A stretch of DNA of 64,000 nt. It comes from Desulfarculaceae bacterium (GTDB lineage: Bacteria > Desulfobacterota > Desulfarculia > Desulfarculales > Desulfarculaceae). The stretch spans positions 186,001 through 250,000 of the forward strand of contig JAIPEN010000001.1 of NCBI GenBank assembly GCA_021737145.1, read 5' to 3'. Within the stretch, counting starts at the first letter, position 1. Every line of letters begins with the position of its first letter. A program made the translations under genes and the position numbers. The notes beneath the pieces are model-generated. The model did not search any database and was not told the DNA's origin. It saw only the letters and a program-made list of their open reading frames with translations. Of this stretch, positions 24,160-32,065 are shown one piece after another.

Positions 24160-24482
24160 TGTCCTTGTTTTCCCTTGGGGGTCAGTTTTGGAGCCAGGGT
24201 TGGTCAACCCCGGCTATGCCTAAACTATTCTTCTCCCCGGGACACAAGAACCCAGATGCGACTGGTCAAGCAGTTGAACAAAAAATCCTCCGGATTAAAT
24301 TTGGCAATGCCTGTGCATCATCTATCCGGCCGTGCAACCCTGGTCAAGGTTAAAAAGCGGTGAAGGAGTCAAAGGCCGGTGGCCGCCTGGAGTCGTGGGT
24401 TAATTTTACGGGCATCTGCTCCGCACGGAGATTGCCGCGTCGCGGCCAAGGCACATCCTTCCCCACCCTTTTCTTTTCTTGC
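24160..24482. other. Intergenic region, nothing recognised
   Basis: About 320 bases between the methyltransferase start and the helicase stop. Short open frames on both strands have no ribosome sites or recognisable products. No clear hairpin with a T tract was found, although the helicase transcript must end here. Confidence 0.5.
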
Positions 24483-27380
24483 TTATAGCCCCAGCTTGTC
24501 GCGGATGGCCCGCCAGGACCAGTCCACCGGGATGCGCAGGCGCTCCCCGCCTTTGCGCTCGTAGAGCAGATAGCCCTCGCGCTGGCCGAACAAGAATAGA
24601 TCGCGGGTCAGCTCCACGTCGGCCCGGCAATAGACGGTGAGCTTTTCCATCTCGCCCTGGTTCCACCAATCCACCGCTTGCAACCCGTCGGCGGTCTTGG
24701 CCGCGCCCAGGGTGGCCCCGGCCAGGGCGTCCAGGCTCAAGCGGTGGCCCAAAGCCTCCTGCACCTCCAGGAGCAAGTCCAGGTTGGGCAGGCAGCTTAA
24801 ATCCTGGCCGGTGTAGCCGGCCAGCACGCCGTAATCAAAGCGCACCTGGTTGAAGCCGATGACCAACTCCAGCTCGTTCAGCCGCTTGATGAGCCGGTTG
24901 ACCTGATCTTCCTCATAAGCGATGCACTGGTCCGCCTCGGAGTCGTAGAGCACCCCCACGCTGACCCGCATCAGGTGGGTGTTGCCCCAGCCGCCCACCT
25001 GGGCGGCCAGCTTCTGGGTCTCCAGATCGAACACCCCGTAGTTCAGGGGCGCGTCCCGGCCCTGCTTCTTGGGCGGAGTGATCATGGGGCGGGCCTCGGG
25101 CTCCACCTCCATTTGCCCCAACTCCTCCAGGCCCAACAGAAGGCGGGTCAGATGCAAGGCCCCGGCCTTGTCCAAAGGCTTGTTGCCCGAGCCGCACTTG
25201 GGGCTGAACACGCAGGCCGGGCAGCCGTCCTCGCAATCGCAGCGGTCCAACAGCTCCACCACCCGCTCCAAAAGCTCCTCTATGATGGAAAATCCCTTTT
25301 CGGCCAGGCCCACCCCGCCGGGCACCCCGTCATAGATGAACACCGCCGCCTTGCCAGTCTGGGGGTGCAGGGGAATGGAGATGCCGCCGATGTCGTCGCG
25401 GTCGCACAGGGCGAACAAGGGGAACATGCTGATGGCCGCGTGCTCCAGGGCGTGGATGGAGCCCATGAAGTGGCGTCCCGAGCGCTCCAGGGCCTGGCGC
25501 ACCAGGTCCTCGATGTCGATCCACAGGCCGTGGGTCTCGAAGGTAAGCTCGGGCAGGTCCAGGGGATAGACCCCCATCAGGTCGCCGCCCGAGAGCCGCC
25601 GCCGCTCGTAGCCGGTCACCTGCTCGGTCACCTTGAGCCTTCCCTGGTGCACCAGGAAGTTGGCCACCGGACGGCGGCCGGTCTCCTCCAGGATCTCGGT
25701 CTCTTTTTCGCTGCGCGCGTGGGTGTAGTAGTCCGCTTTTACCGGGGCCACCCGCACCTTGCGGTGTTCCAGGTCCAGCTCCTTCACCTGATAGGCGCGC
25801 CCCCTATGCAGATAGATGGCCCCTGGGTAGCCTTCCTTATAAACCCGCACCCCGTCGAAGCTGCCCACCACCTTGCCCTGGTGATCCAGGATGGCCAGGG
25901 ACTCGCCCGCGCCGCGCAAGTCCATCTCGCGCTGGGGCCGCTTGCGCGGGGTGAAGTAGCGGGTGCCCTCGGCGTCCAGGAGCAGCTGGCCGTCCTGGCT
26001 GGCCCGGGCCAGGGCCTCGGGGTGCTGGCGGGGATGAAAAAACTCGTCATCCGCGTCCAGGGGCTCCTCGGCCGCCGCGCAGATCAGGTGCTTGGAGAGA
26101 ATCTGGGGGTTGGCCGTGTCCAGCACCGCCGACTCCACCGGCCGGGCGAAGAACTCGGCCGGATGGCTGATGAGCCACTGGTCCAGGGCGTCTGGCTTGG
26201 CCACCAGCACCACCGCGCTGTCGCGCCCGGCCCGCCCCACCCGGCCGCCCCGCTGCCAGGTGTTTATCTGCGAGCCCGGATAGCCCACCAGCACGCACAA
26301 ATCCAGGCCGCCGATGTCGATGCCCATCTCCAAAGCGCTGGTGGTGATTACCCCGGCCAGACGGCCCGAGGAAAGGTCCTGCTCGATCTTCCGCCGCTCC
26401 TCGGGCAAAAAGCCGGCCCGATACCCGGCCACCAGGTCCCTGAGCTCGGGATGGGAGCGGGTGACCCAGGTGTGGATCAGCTCGGTGTGGATGCGGCTCT
26501 TGGTAAAGCAGATGGTGGCCAGGCCCTGCTTGACCGCCGTGGCCACCAGGTGGCTGGCCGTGGTGGAGGCGGCCCCGCCCGGATTGACCAAGGCAAAGGA
26601 GCGCCCGGCCGCGGGCGCGCCGCAAAAATCCACCACCTGGTCCGGCGCGAACTCCCGCCCGGTGAGGGAGGCGGCGTGCTCGCCCGGGTTGGCGATGGTG
26701 GCCGAGCAGAGCACGAAACCGGGCCGGCTGCCCCGCCGCGCGGCCAGACGCAGCAGGCGCCGCAGCACGGCCGAAACGTGGCTGCCGAACACCCCGCGAT
26801 AGGCGTGCACCTCGTCGATGACGATGTACTTGAGCCGGGCCAGGAAGTTGTCCCAGGCCGAGGGAAAGGCGCACACCGCCTGGTGCAGCATGTCCGGGTT
26901 GGAAATGATGATGGGCGGCGGCTTTTGACGAAGCTTGCGGCGCTGGCCGTCCGGGGTGTCGCCGTCGTAGATGGCCGCCACCGGCCCCAGGCCCGCGCTC
27001 AGGGCCAGGTGGTTTATGGCCCCCATCTGGTCCTGCTCCAGGGCCTTCAAGGGGAACAGGAACAGGGCGGTGCCCTCGGGGTCCGCAGCCAGGCGCTCCA
27101 GCACCGGCAGGGTGTAGACCAGGCTCTTGCCCGAGGCGGTGGGCGTGGCCACCACCACGTCGCGCCCGGCCCGCACCAGCTTCAGGGCGGCGGCCTGGTG
27201 GGAAAACAGGCGCTCGATGCCCTGGGCGGCCAGGGCCCCGGCCAGGCCGTCGGGCAGGGGCGGATCGATGTCGCCGTACGAGGCCGGCCGGGGGGGAATG
27301 TCCTCCAGGTGCACCACCTCGCCGGCCAGGTGGGTGCCCCGGCCCAGGGATGCCACGTATCGCTGAAGCTTGCCGCCCAT
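24483..27380 (-). CDS. DEAD/DEAH helicase with DUF1998 fused to an RNase H-like exonuclease (MrfA-MrfB-like fusion)
   Basis: 965 residues from MGGKLQRYVASLG. Helicase core: TASGKS Walker A (81-86), DEVH (189-192), SAT (226-228) and QRGGRVGRAGR (about 376-386). A DUF1998 domain follows, with the cysteine cluster C714/C716/C720/C723/C729 (DCEDGCPACVFSPKCG). The last ~190 residues (from about 780) are a separate RNase H-like 3'-5' exonuclease: FDLETQ (D785/E787), IGFNQVRFDYG (about 841-851) and YCRADVELTRDL (D921), the DEDD pattern. In Bacillus, helicase MrfA and exonuclease MrfB (YprA/YprB) are separate partners in repair of mitomycin C damage. Upstream frame to 27752 looks non-coding. Repair role is inferred from that pairing. 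Confidence 0.88.
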   Translation of the reverse strand: MGGKLQRYVASLGRGTHLAGEVVHLEDIPPRPASYGDIDPPLPDGLAGALAAQGIERLFSHQAAALKLVRAGRDVVVATPTASGKSLVYTLPVLERLAADPEGTALFLFPLKALEQDQMGAINHLALSAGLGPVAAIYDGDTPDGQRRKLRQKPPPIIISNPDMLHQAVCAFPSAWDNFLARLKYIVIDEVHAYRGVFGSHVSAVLRRLLRLAARRGSRPGFVLCSATIANPGEHAASLTGREFAPDQVVDFCGAPAAGRSFALVNPGGAASTTASHLVATAVKQGLATICFTKSRIHTELIHTWVTRSHPELRDLVAGYRAGFLPEERRKIEQDLSSGRLAGVITTSALEMGIDIGGLDLCVLVGYPGSQINTWQRGGRVGRAGRDSAVVLVAKPDALDQWLISHPAEFFARPVESAVLDTANPQILSKHLICAAAEEPLDADDEFFHPRQHPEALARASQDGQLLLDAEGTRYFTPRKRPQREMDLRGAGESLAILDHQGKVVGSFDGVRVYKEGYPGAIYLHRGRAYQVKELDLEHRKVRVAPVKADYYTHARSEKETEILEETGRRPVANFLVHQGRLKVTEQVTGYERRRLSGGDLMGVYPLDLPELTFETHGLWIDIEDLVRQALERSGRHFMGSIHALEHAAISMFPLFALCDRDDIGGISIPLHPQTGKAAVFIYDGVPGGVGLAEKGFSIIEELLERVVELLDRCDCEDGCPACVFSPKCGSGNKPLDKAGALHLTRLLLGLEELGQMEVEPEARPMITPPKKQGRDAPLNYGVFDLETQKLAAQVGGWGNTHLMRVSVGVLYDSEADQCIAYEEDQVNRLIKRLNELELVIGFNQVRFDYGVLAGYTGQDLSCLPNLDLLLEVQEALGHRLSLDALAGATLGAAKTADGLQAVDWWNQGEMEKLTVYCRADVELTRDLFLFGQREGYLLYERKGGERLRIPVDWSWRAIRDKLGL

Positions 27381-27532
27381 GGGCCAGATGTACCACGGGA
27401 CGCAACAAGTGTCTAGCTGCGGCTCAAAGCCCCATATTAAGGGCATGAAAAGGCAACCCCCTCCTTGACAGGAGCATCCCCGTTTGCTATCAAGATGAGT
27501 TAGTTTATTCCTTGGGCGGCAAGGCGAAAAGC

Positions 27533-27667
27533 ATGGCTGCATACCCGGGTCCCGGCACCCTTGAGCCGGGGCAAATAGGTGGAAGGGCCTCCACACCCCT
27601 CGCGGTGAGTGGGGGTTTTTTTTGGGCTGATTCAGGGCCGCGGGGCCCGCAAGGGGAGGACAAGTGA
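27533..27667 (+). CDS. Putative pyrB leader peptide (pyrL-like), 44 codons
   Basis: An ATG at 27533 with AAGGCG about 7 bases before it opens a 44-codon frame ([21 protein letters not shown]..). It runs through hairpins and a T8 tract, and its TGA (27665-27667) overlaps the GTG start of pyrB by a GTGA junction. The E. coli pyrBI leader peptide is also 44 residues and is translated through a U-rich attenuator; coupling of transcription pausing at UTP shortage to translation is the basis of control. No sequence similarity is claimed. It may alternatively be chance open frame in GC-rich DNA. Confidence 0.4.
   Translation: MAAYPGPGTLEPGQIGGRASTPLAVSGGFFWADSGPRGPQGEDK
27551..27623 (+). promoter_or_regulatory. 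Candidate transcription attenuator before pyrB
   Basis: Two small hairpins (CCCGGC/GCCGGG at 27551-27570 and GTGGA/TCCAC at 27579-27594) are followed by CCCC..GGGG and eight T at 27616-27623. This looks like a pause hairpin plus a weak intrinsic terminator, 40 bases before the pyrB start. Confidence 0.45.
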
Positions 27668-28590
27668 GCCTGTCGCGCCGCAACCTGCTGGGCCTTGATG
27701 GAATGTCGGCTGGGGAGATCACCACCATCCTGGACACCGCCGAGAACCTCAAGGAGATCTCCTACCGGCCTATCCGCAAGGTGCCCACCCTGCGCGGCAA
27801 GACCATCGTGCATTTCTTTTACGAGGCCTCCACCCGCACCCGCACTTCCTTCGAGCTGGCCGCCAAGCGCCTGAGCGCGGACACGGTGAGCCTTTCCGCC
27901 TCCACCAGCAGCCTGACCAAGGGCGAGACGCTCATCGACACGGCCAAGAACCTCTTGGCCATGAGCCCGGACTGCATCGTGATCCGCCATTCCCAGTCCG
28001 GCGCGCCCCATCTGCTGGCCAAGCACATACCCATCTCCATCATCAACGCGGGCGACGGCGCCCACGAGCACCCCACCCAGGGGCTGCTGGACATGCTGAC
28101 CATCCGCCAGGCCAAAGGCCGTCTGGACGGGCTCAAGGTCTCCATCATCGGCGACATCACCCACTCCCGGGTGGCCCGCTCGGACCTCATCGGCCTCAAC
28201 ACCATGGGCAGCGAGGTCACCTTTTACGGACCCCGCACCCTGATTCCGCCCGCGGTGGAAAGCCTGGGGGCCAAGGTAGCCGGTTCCATGGAGGAGGCGG
28301 TCGCTGATGCCGACGTGATCATCATGCTCCGGGTGCAGCAGGAGCGCCTCACCGACGTGCTCTTCCCCACCCTGCGCGAGTATGCCCAGCGTTTCGGCCT
28401 GGGCATGAAGGAGATGAAGGCCGCCAAAAAGGACGTGGTGGTCATGCACCCCGGGCCCATCAACCGGGGGGTGGAGATGTCCCCCGAGGTGGCGGACGGA
28501 CCCTGGTCGGTGATCCTGGACCAGGTGGCCAACGGCGTGGCGGTGCGCATGGCCTTGCTCTACCTCTTGATAGGACCGGAGGCGGCATGA
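27664..28590 (+). CDS. pyrB: Aspartate carbamoyltransferase catalytic subunit
   Basis: 308 residues, GTG start with AAGGGGAGGA just before it. Carbamoyl-phosphate sites: STRTRTSFE (about 57-65) and HPTQGLLDM (about 137-145); the 80s-loop SSLTKGETL is present. It makes carbamoyl aspartate, the second step of UMP synthesis. No regulatory subunit pyrI is next to it; the following gene is pyrC, overlapping by ATGA. This resembles the PyrB-PyrC arrangement of many bacteria where both form a complex. Confidence 0.95.
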   Translation: MSLSRRNLLGLDGMSAGEITTILDTAENLKEISYRPIRKVPTLRGKTIVHFFYEASTRTRTSFELAAKRLSADTVSLSASTSSLTKGETLIDTAKNLLAMSPDCIVIRHSQSGAPHLLAKHIPISIINAGDGAHEHPTQGLLDMLTIRQAKGRLDGLKVSIIGDITHSRVARSDLIGLNTMGSEVTFYGPRTLIPPAVESLGAKVAGSMEEAVADADVIIMLRVQQERLTDVLFPTLREYAQRFGLGMKEMKAAKKDVVVMHPGPINRGVEMSPEVADGPWSVILDQVANGVAVRMALLYLLIGPEAA

Positions 28591-29879
28591 GCGCCCCACG
28601 CCCCATATTGCTCAGAAACGGCCGGCTGATCTGCCCGGCCAGCGGCCTGGACAAAAAAGGCGACCTCCTGCTGGCCAAGGGCCGCGTCGAGGCAATCGGC
28701 GGCAAGATCGCCCCGCCCAACAACGCCAAGGTCATCGACTGCGCGGGCAAGGTGGTGGCCCCCGGGTTCATCGACCTGCACGTGCACCTGCGGGAGCCGG
28801 GCCAGGAGTACAAGGAGACCATCGCCACGGGCACGGCCTCTGCCGCGGCCGGTGGCTTCACCGCGGTGTGCTGCATGCCCAACACCGAGCCGGTCAACGA
28901 CAGCGCGGCGGTGACCGAACAGATTTTGGAGCGGGCGGCCAAGGATGGCAGCGCGAGGGTATATCCGGTGGGGGCCATCACCCCGGGCCTGGGAGGCCAG
29001 GCCCTCACTCAGATGGCCGAGCTGCAACAGGCCGGCTGCGTGGGAGTGACCGACGACGGCCACCCGGTGAGCGACAGCCGCCTGTTGCGCCGGGCCATGG
29101 AATATGCCTCGGGCTTTGATTTGCCGGTGGTGTGCCACAGCGAGGAGCTGGCTCTGTCTGCCGGCGGGGCCATGCACGAAGGCCCCACCTCCACCCGCCT
29201 GGGCCTGCCCGGCATCCCGGCCCAGGCCGAGGTCATCGCCGTGGAGAGGGACCTGGCCCTGGCCGGGCTCACCGGCGCGCGGGTGCACATCTGCCACATC
29301 TCCTGCGCGGGCAGCGTCGAGGCCCTCAAGCGGGCCAAGGAGGCTGGCTGGGCGGTGAGCGGCGAAACCGCGCCCCACTACCTGGCCCTGTGCGACCAGG
29401 ACGTGGGCGAGTACGACACCCACCGTAAGATGAACCCACCCCTGCGCTCGGCCGCCGACCGCGAGGCGGTGCGGCGCGGCCTGGCTGATGGCGTAATCGA
29501 CGCGGTGGCCACGGACCACGCCCCCCACTCGGTGCTGGAAAAAGAGCTGGAGTTCGGCTTGGCCGCCTTTGGCGTAACCGGCCTGGAGACCGCCCTGGGC
29601 ATCCTCCTGGAGCTGGTCGACGAAGGCCTGATCACCCTGCCCCAAATGATCGAGCGCCTCACCGCCTCCCCGGCGCGCATCCTGAGCCTGCCCGGCGGCA
29701 GCCTGGCCAAGGGAGGCCCGGCCGACGTATGCGTGTTCGACCCGGCCGCGCCCTGGGTGGTGGAGCCGGGCAAGATGCGCTCCATGTCCAAGAACACCCC
29801 CTTTGCCGGCCGCGAACTGCCCGGCCGCGCCGTTGTGACCATTTGCGGCGGCAAAATGACCCACCAAGCCAAGGAGTAG
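28587..29879 (+). CDS. pyrC: Dihydroorotase
   Basis: 430 residues, type I dihydroorotase. Zinc ligands: [15 protein letters not shown] (about 57-71), DDGHPVSD (about 156-163) and CHICHIS plus ATDHAPHS (about 306-313, catalytic Asp). The full active site is present, so this is an enzyme and not the inactive PyrX partner. It cyclises carbamoyl aspartate. The start overlaps the pyrB stop by four bases (ATGA), giving translational coupling. Confidence 0.95.
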   Translation: MSAPRPILLRNGRLICPASGLDKKGDLLLAKGRVEAIGGKIAPPNNAKVIDCAGKVVAPGFIDLHVHLREPGQEYKETIATGTASAAAGGFTAVCCMPNTEPVNDSAAVTEQILERAAKDGSARVYPVGAITPGLGGQALTQMAELQQAGCVGVTDDGHPVSDSRLLRRAMEYASGFDLPVVCHSEELALSAGGAMHEGPTSTRLGLPGIPAQAEVIAVERDLALAGLTGARVHICHISCAGSVEALKRAKEAGWAVSGETAPHYLALCDQDVGEYDTHRKMNPPLRSAADREAVRRGLADGVIDAVATDHAPHSVLEKELEFGLAAFGVTGLETALGILLELVDEGLITLPQMIERLTASPARILSLPGGSLAKGGPADVCVFDPAAPWVVEPGKMRSMSKNTPFAGRELPGRAVVTICGGKMTHQAKE

Positions 29880-29880
29880 C

Positions 29881-30294
29881 ATGAGCGCCTATCGTAAGCT
29901 GGTCAGCTCCGAGGCCATCGCCCTATTGGCCGCCCTTTGCATCGCGGCCATCTTCGTGGGCTCCTATTATCAGCGCCGCATGGACAACCAGGACGAGCAG
30001 GCCCTCAAGGTGGCCCAACAAATCTACCAATTGCTGAGCAAGGCCCCGGCCGCCCAGCCGGCCCCGGAACCGGCAACCACCGGCGCTGCCCAGACCAGCC
30101 CGGTGACCCCCGACGCAGGCCCCGCCCAGATAAGCCTGCTCAAGCTCAAGGCCATGGGCCTCGGCGATCCCTCGCCGATCCAGGTAATTGTGCAGGACCC
30201 CAGCCCCACGGCCTGGAAAGTGGCGGTGGAGCATCCCCTGGGAATTAAGCGCTATGTGGTCACCCCCCAGGGGGTCAAGGAAGAGGTGCGCTGA
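29881..30294 (+). CDS. Membrane-anchored protein of unknown function
   Basis: 137 residues. An N-terminal membrane helix (ALLAALCIAAIFVGSYY, about 14-30) is followed by a coiled-coil-like stretch (DNQDEQALKVAQQIYQLLSKAP), a Pro/Ala-rich linker and a small C-terminal domain of about 50 residues (KAMGLGDPSPIQVIVQDPSPTAWKVAVEHP). It begins 1 base after the pyrC stop, so it is in the pyr transcript. No family recognised. Confidence 0.7.
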   Translation: MSAYRKLVSSEAIALLAALCIAAIFVGSYYQRRMDNQDEQALKVAQQIYQLLSKAPAAQPAPEPATTGAAQTSPVTPDAGPAQISLLKLKAMGLGDPSPIQVIVQDPSPTAWKVAVEHPLGIKRYVVTPQGVKEEVR

Positions 30295-30313
30295 TTCCCT
30301 CAGCCTGAGCACC

Positions 30314-31063
30314 ATGCCCAAGCGCCAATCCCAAAAAGAAGACAACCTGGTGCGCATGTTGCGCTACGTCCTGGGTGTGGCCCCGGCCGAGTTCGGCCTT
30401 TATCCCCTGGAGGACGGCTGGATTCCAGTCAAGGAGCTCTTGGCCGCCCTGCACCAGGAGGAGGGCTGGCGCCATCTGCGGGCCGGCATGATCGCCGACG
30501 CGGCCTCCCGCCTGGCCCCGGATCTGGTGGAGCTGGATGAAAAGCTGGTGCGGGTGAGCGAGCGCGGCCATCCCCTGCCTGACTACGAAGCCATGCCCCC
30601 GGCTCACCTTTACCTGGGCGCGCGGCGCAAAGCCTGGCCCGTGCTGCACCGCCGGGGCCTGGAGGCCGGGCACGACGGACGGCCCTGGCTCCTGGCCGCC
30701 AGCCGGGAGGCGGCCCTAAAACTGGGACAGCGCCGCGACGCCGAGCCGGTGCTGGTCACCGTCCAGGCCCACCAGGCCCAGGACCAGGGGGCCGTGTTCC
30801 CGGCCTGGGGCGAGTACTTCCTGTGCGAGTGGGCCCCGGCCAGCGCGCTCATGGGCCCGCCCATCGCCGAGCAGACCTTTCCCAAGAAAAAACCCCAGCC
30901 CAAGGCCAAGCCTCCCGAGGGCCCGGCCATGCCCTCGCCCGATTCCCCGACCGGCTCCTTCACGCTAATGCCCGAAGACGTGGAAAAACCCTACAAGCGC
31001 AAGGGCATCAAAAAGGACATCGCCTGGAAGCGGGAGCGCCGCAAGCAGCGCCGGAGCAAATAG
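30314..31063 (+). CDS. KptA/Tpt1-like RNA 2'-phosphotransferase homologue with altered active site
   Basis: 249 residues from MPKRQSQKED. N-terminal helical domain (MLRYVLGVAPAEFGLYPLEDGWIPVKELLAAL) aligns with the KptA winged-helix start 'LSxxLRHxPxxxGLxLDxxGWVxVxELL'. The second domain aligns with the ADP-ribosyltransferase-like half. However, the RH pair is GV (21-22), HGT becomes LGA (101-103), and the R..VHL strand reads RPWLLA (123-128). True KptA removes the 2'-phosphate of spliced tRNA using NAD. Loss of these residues argues for a non-enzymatic or changed role. A Lys-rich tail follows. Fold call is moderate. Confidence 0.65.
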   Translation: MPKRQSQKEDNLVRMLRYVLGVAPAEFGLYPLEDGWIPVKELLAALHQEEGWRHLRAGMIADAASRLAPDLVELDEKLVRVSERGHPLPDYEAMPPAHLYLGARRKAWPVLHRRGLEAGHDGRPWLLAASREAALKLGQRRDAEPVLVTVQAHQAQDQGAVFPAWGEYFLCEWAPASALMGPPIAEQTFPKKKPQPKAKPPEGPAMPSPDSPTGSFTLMPEDVEKPYKRKGIKKDIAWKRERRKQRRSK

Positions 31064-31227
31064 CCTTATACCCATCGGATTTACCCCGCACCGTCACAAT
31101 TTAGGGCCCTTCTTTCTTCTCAGTAATATTTCCTAGACATCGCCGGGCATTGCCTTTAGCATTTTCAATAGAACCGCGCGTCAAGCATGGCTTTGGCCGA
31201 TAGTTGACCCTCAGGTGGAGAGACACG

Positions 31228-31947
31228 ATGCCCAAAGAGCAGAAGGCCGGGTGCGCCCGGCCCACCGGGGGAGTGGTGGGACAAACGCCCCCTCCCCAGG
31301 ATGAAAACAAAAAAACTCCTGCCCCGGAGGTGCGCAAGATGATCCAGGTTGGAACCAAAGCTCCCGATTTTACAGCCCCTTGTTATTTTCAAGGCAAGTT
31401 CGCCTCGGTGCAGCTAAGCGAATATTTGGGCAAATGGGTGGTGTTGTGTTTCTATCCCGGTGACTTCACCTTCGTTTGAGCCACCGAGATCTCGGCGGTC
31501 GCCGAGAAGTATCCGGAGTTCCAGAAGCTTGGCGTGGAGGTGCTCTCCATGAGCGTGGACTCCATGTTCGTGCACAAGATGTGGGTGGACCACGAGCTGT
31601 CCAAGATGGTCGACGGCGGGGTGCCCTTCCCCATGCTCAGCGACGGTGGCGGCAAGGTGGGCGAGGTCTACGGGGTCTACGACCCGGCCGGCGGCGTGGA
31701 CGTGCGCGGCCGCTTCATCATAGACCCGGACGGCGTGGTGCAGGCCATGGAGATGCTCACCCCTCCGGTGGGGCGCAATGTGGCCGAAACCCTGCGTCAG
31801 ATCGCGGCCTTCCAACTGGTGCGCGAGAGCAAGGGCTCCCGGGCCACGCCCAGCGGCTGGCGGCCGGGCAAAAAGGTGCTCACCCCGGGCGAGGACCTGG
31901 TGGGCAACGTGTGGCAGGAGTGGAAGGTGGAGGACGCTTTCAACTAG
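31228..31947 (+). CDS. Selenocysteine-containing peroxiredoxin (PrxU-type, AhpC/TSA fold)
   Basis: 239 residues with one in-frame TGA at 31477-31479 (residue 84). Before it: [34 protein letters not shown]; after it: [38 protein letters not shown]. In peroxiredoxins the residue at that place is the peroxidatic cysteine of FTFVCxTE, so TGA is read as selenocysteine. A SECIS hairpin starts 10 bases later. The usual resolving-cysteine site CPAxW reads TPSGW, so this is a one-Sec enzyme that needs an external thiol. A Pro-rich 37-residue leader precedes the fold; ATG 31228 has GGTGGAG 6 bases before it. Function: peroxide removal. Confidence 0.9.
31490..31507 (+). promoter_or_regulatory. SECIS element for selenocysteine insertion
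   Basis: TCTCGGC-GGTC-GCCGAGA: a perfect 7-bp stem with a GGTC apical loop, 10 bases after the UGA at 31477-31479. GGUC in the loop and about 11 bases spacing are the SelB recognition features of E. coli fdhF. Confidence 0.85.
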
Positions 31948-31969
31948 GCCGCAACACTGCACTTGTCAA

Positions 31970-32002
31970 GCGGGGCGCGCCGGGTTTTGCCGGACGCCCC
32001 GC
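31970..32002 (+). terminator. Terminator-like hairpin after the selenoprotein gene
   Basis: GCGGGGCG / CGCCCCGC with an inner CCGG pairing and no T tract. It begins 22 bases after the peroxiredoxin stop and separates it from the multicopper oxidase promoter. Confidence 0.45.
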
Positions 32003-32008
32003 CTGCCG

Positions 32009-32037
32009 TTGACTGGCGCGGCGGAGCCTCTCATACT
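32009..32037 (+). promoter_or_regulatory. Sigma-70-like promoter of the multicopper oxidase gene
   Basis: TTGACT, 17-base spacer, CATACT. The -35 matches 5 of 6 and the -10 matches 4 of 6. It lies 28 bases before the chosen ATG. Confidence 0.55.
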
Positions 32038-32065
32038 TTACAGATAGGCAATGGAGGCCCCACCC

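Noticed and set aside
24975-27416. 813-codon open frame on the plus strand across the helicase gene
   Set aside because: Composition is Gln/Gly/His/Ala-rich with no domain; the opposite strand carries all helicase and exonuclease motifs.
31477-31479. Reading the TGA as a nonsense mutation (pseudogene) rather than selenocysteine
   Set aside because: The codon is at the one residue where Sec is chemically expected, both flanks are well conserved, and a proper SECIS follows at the right distance.
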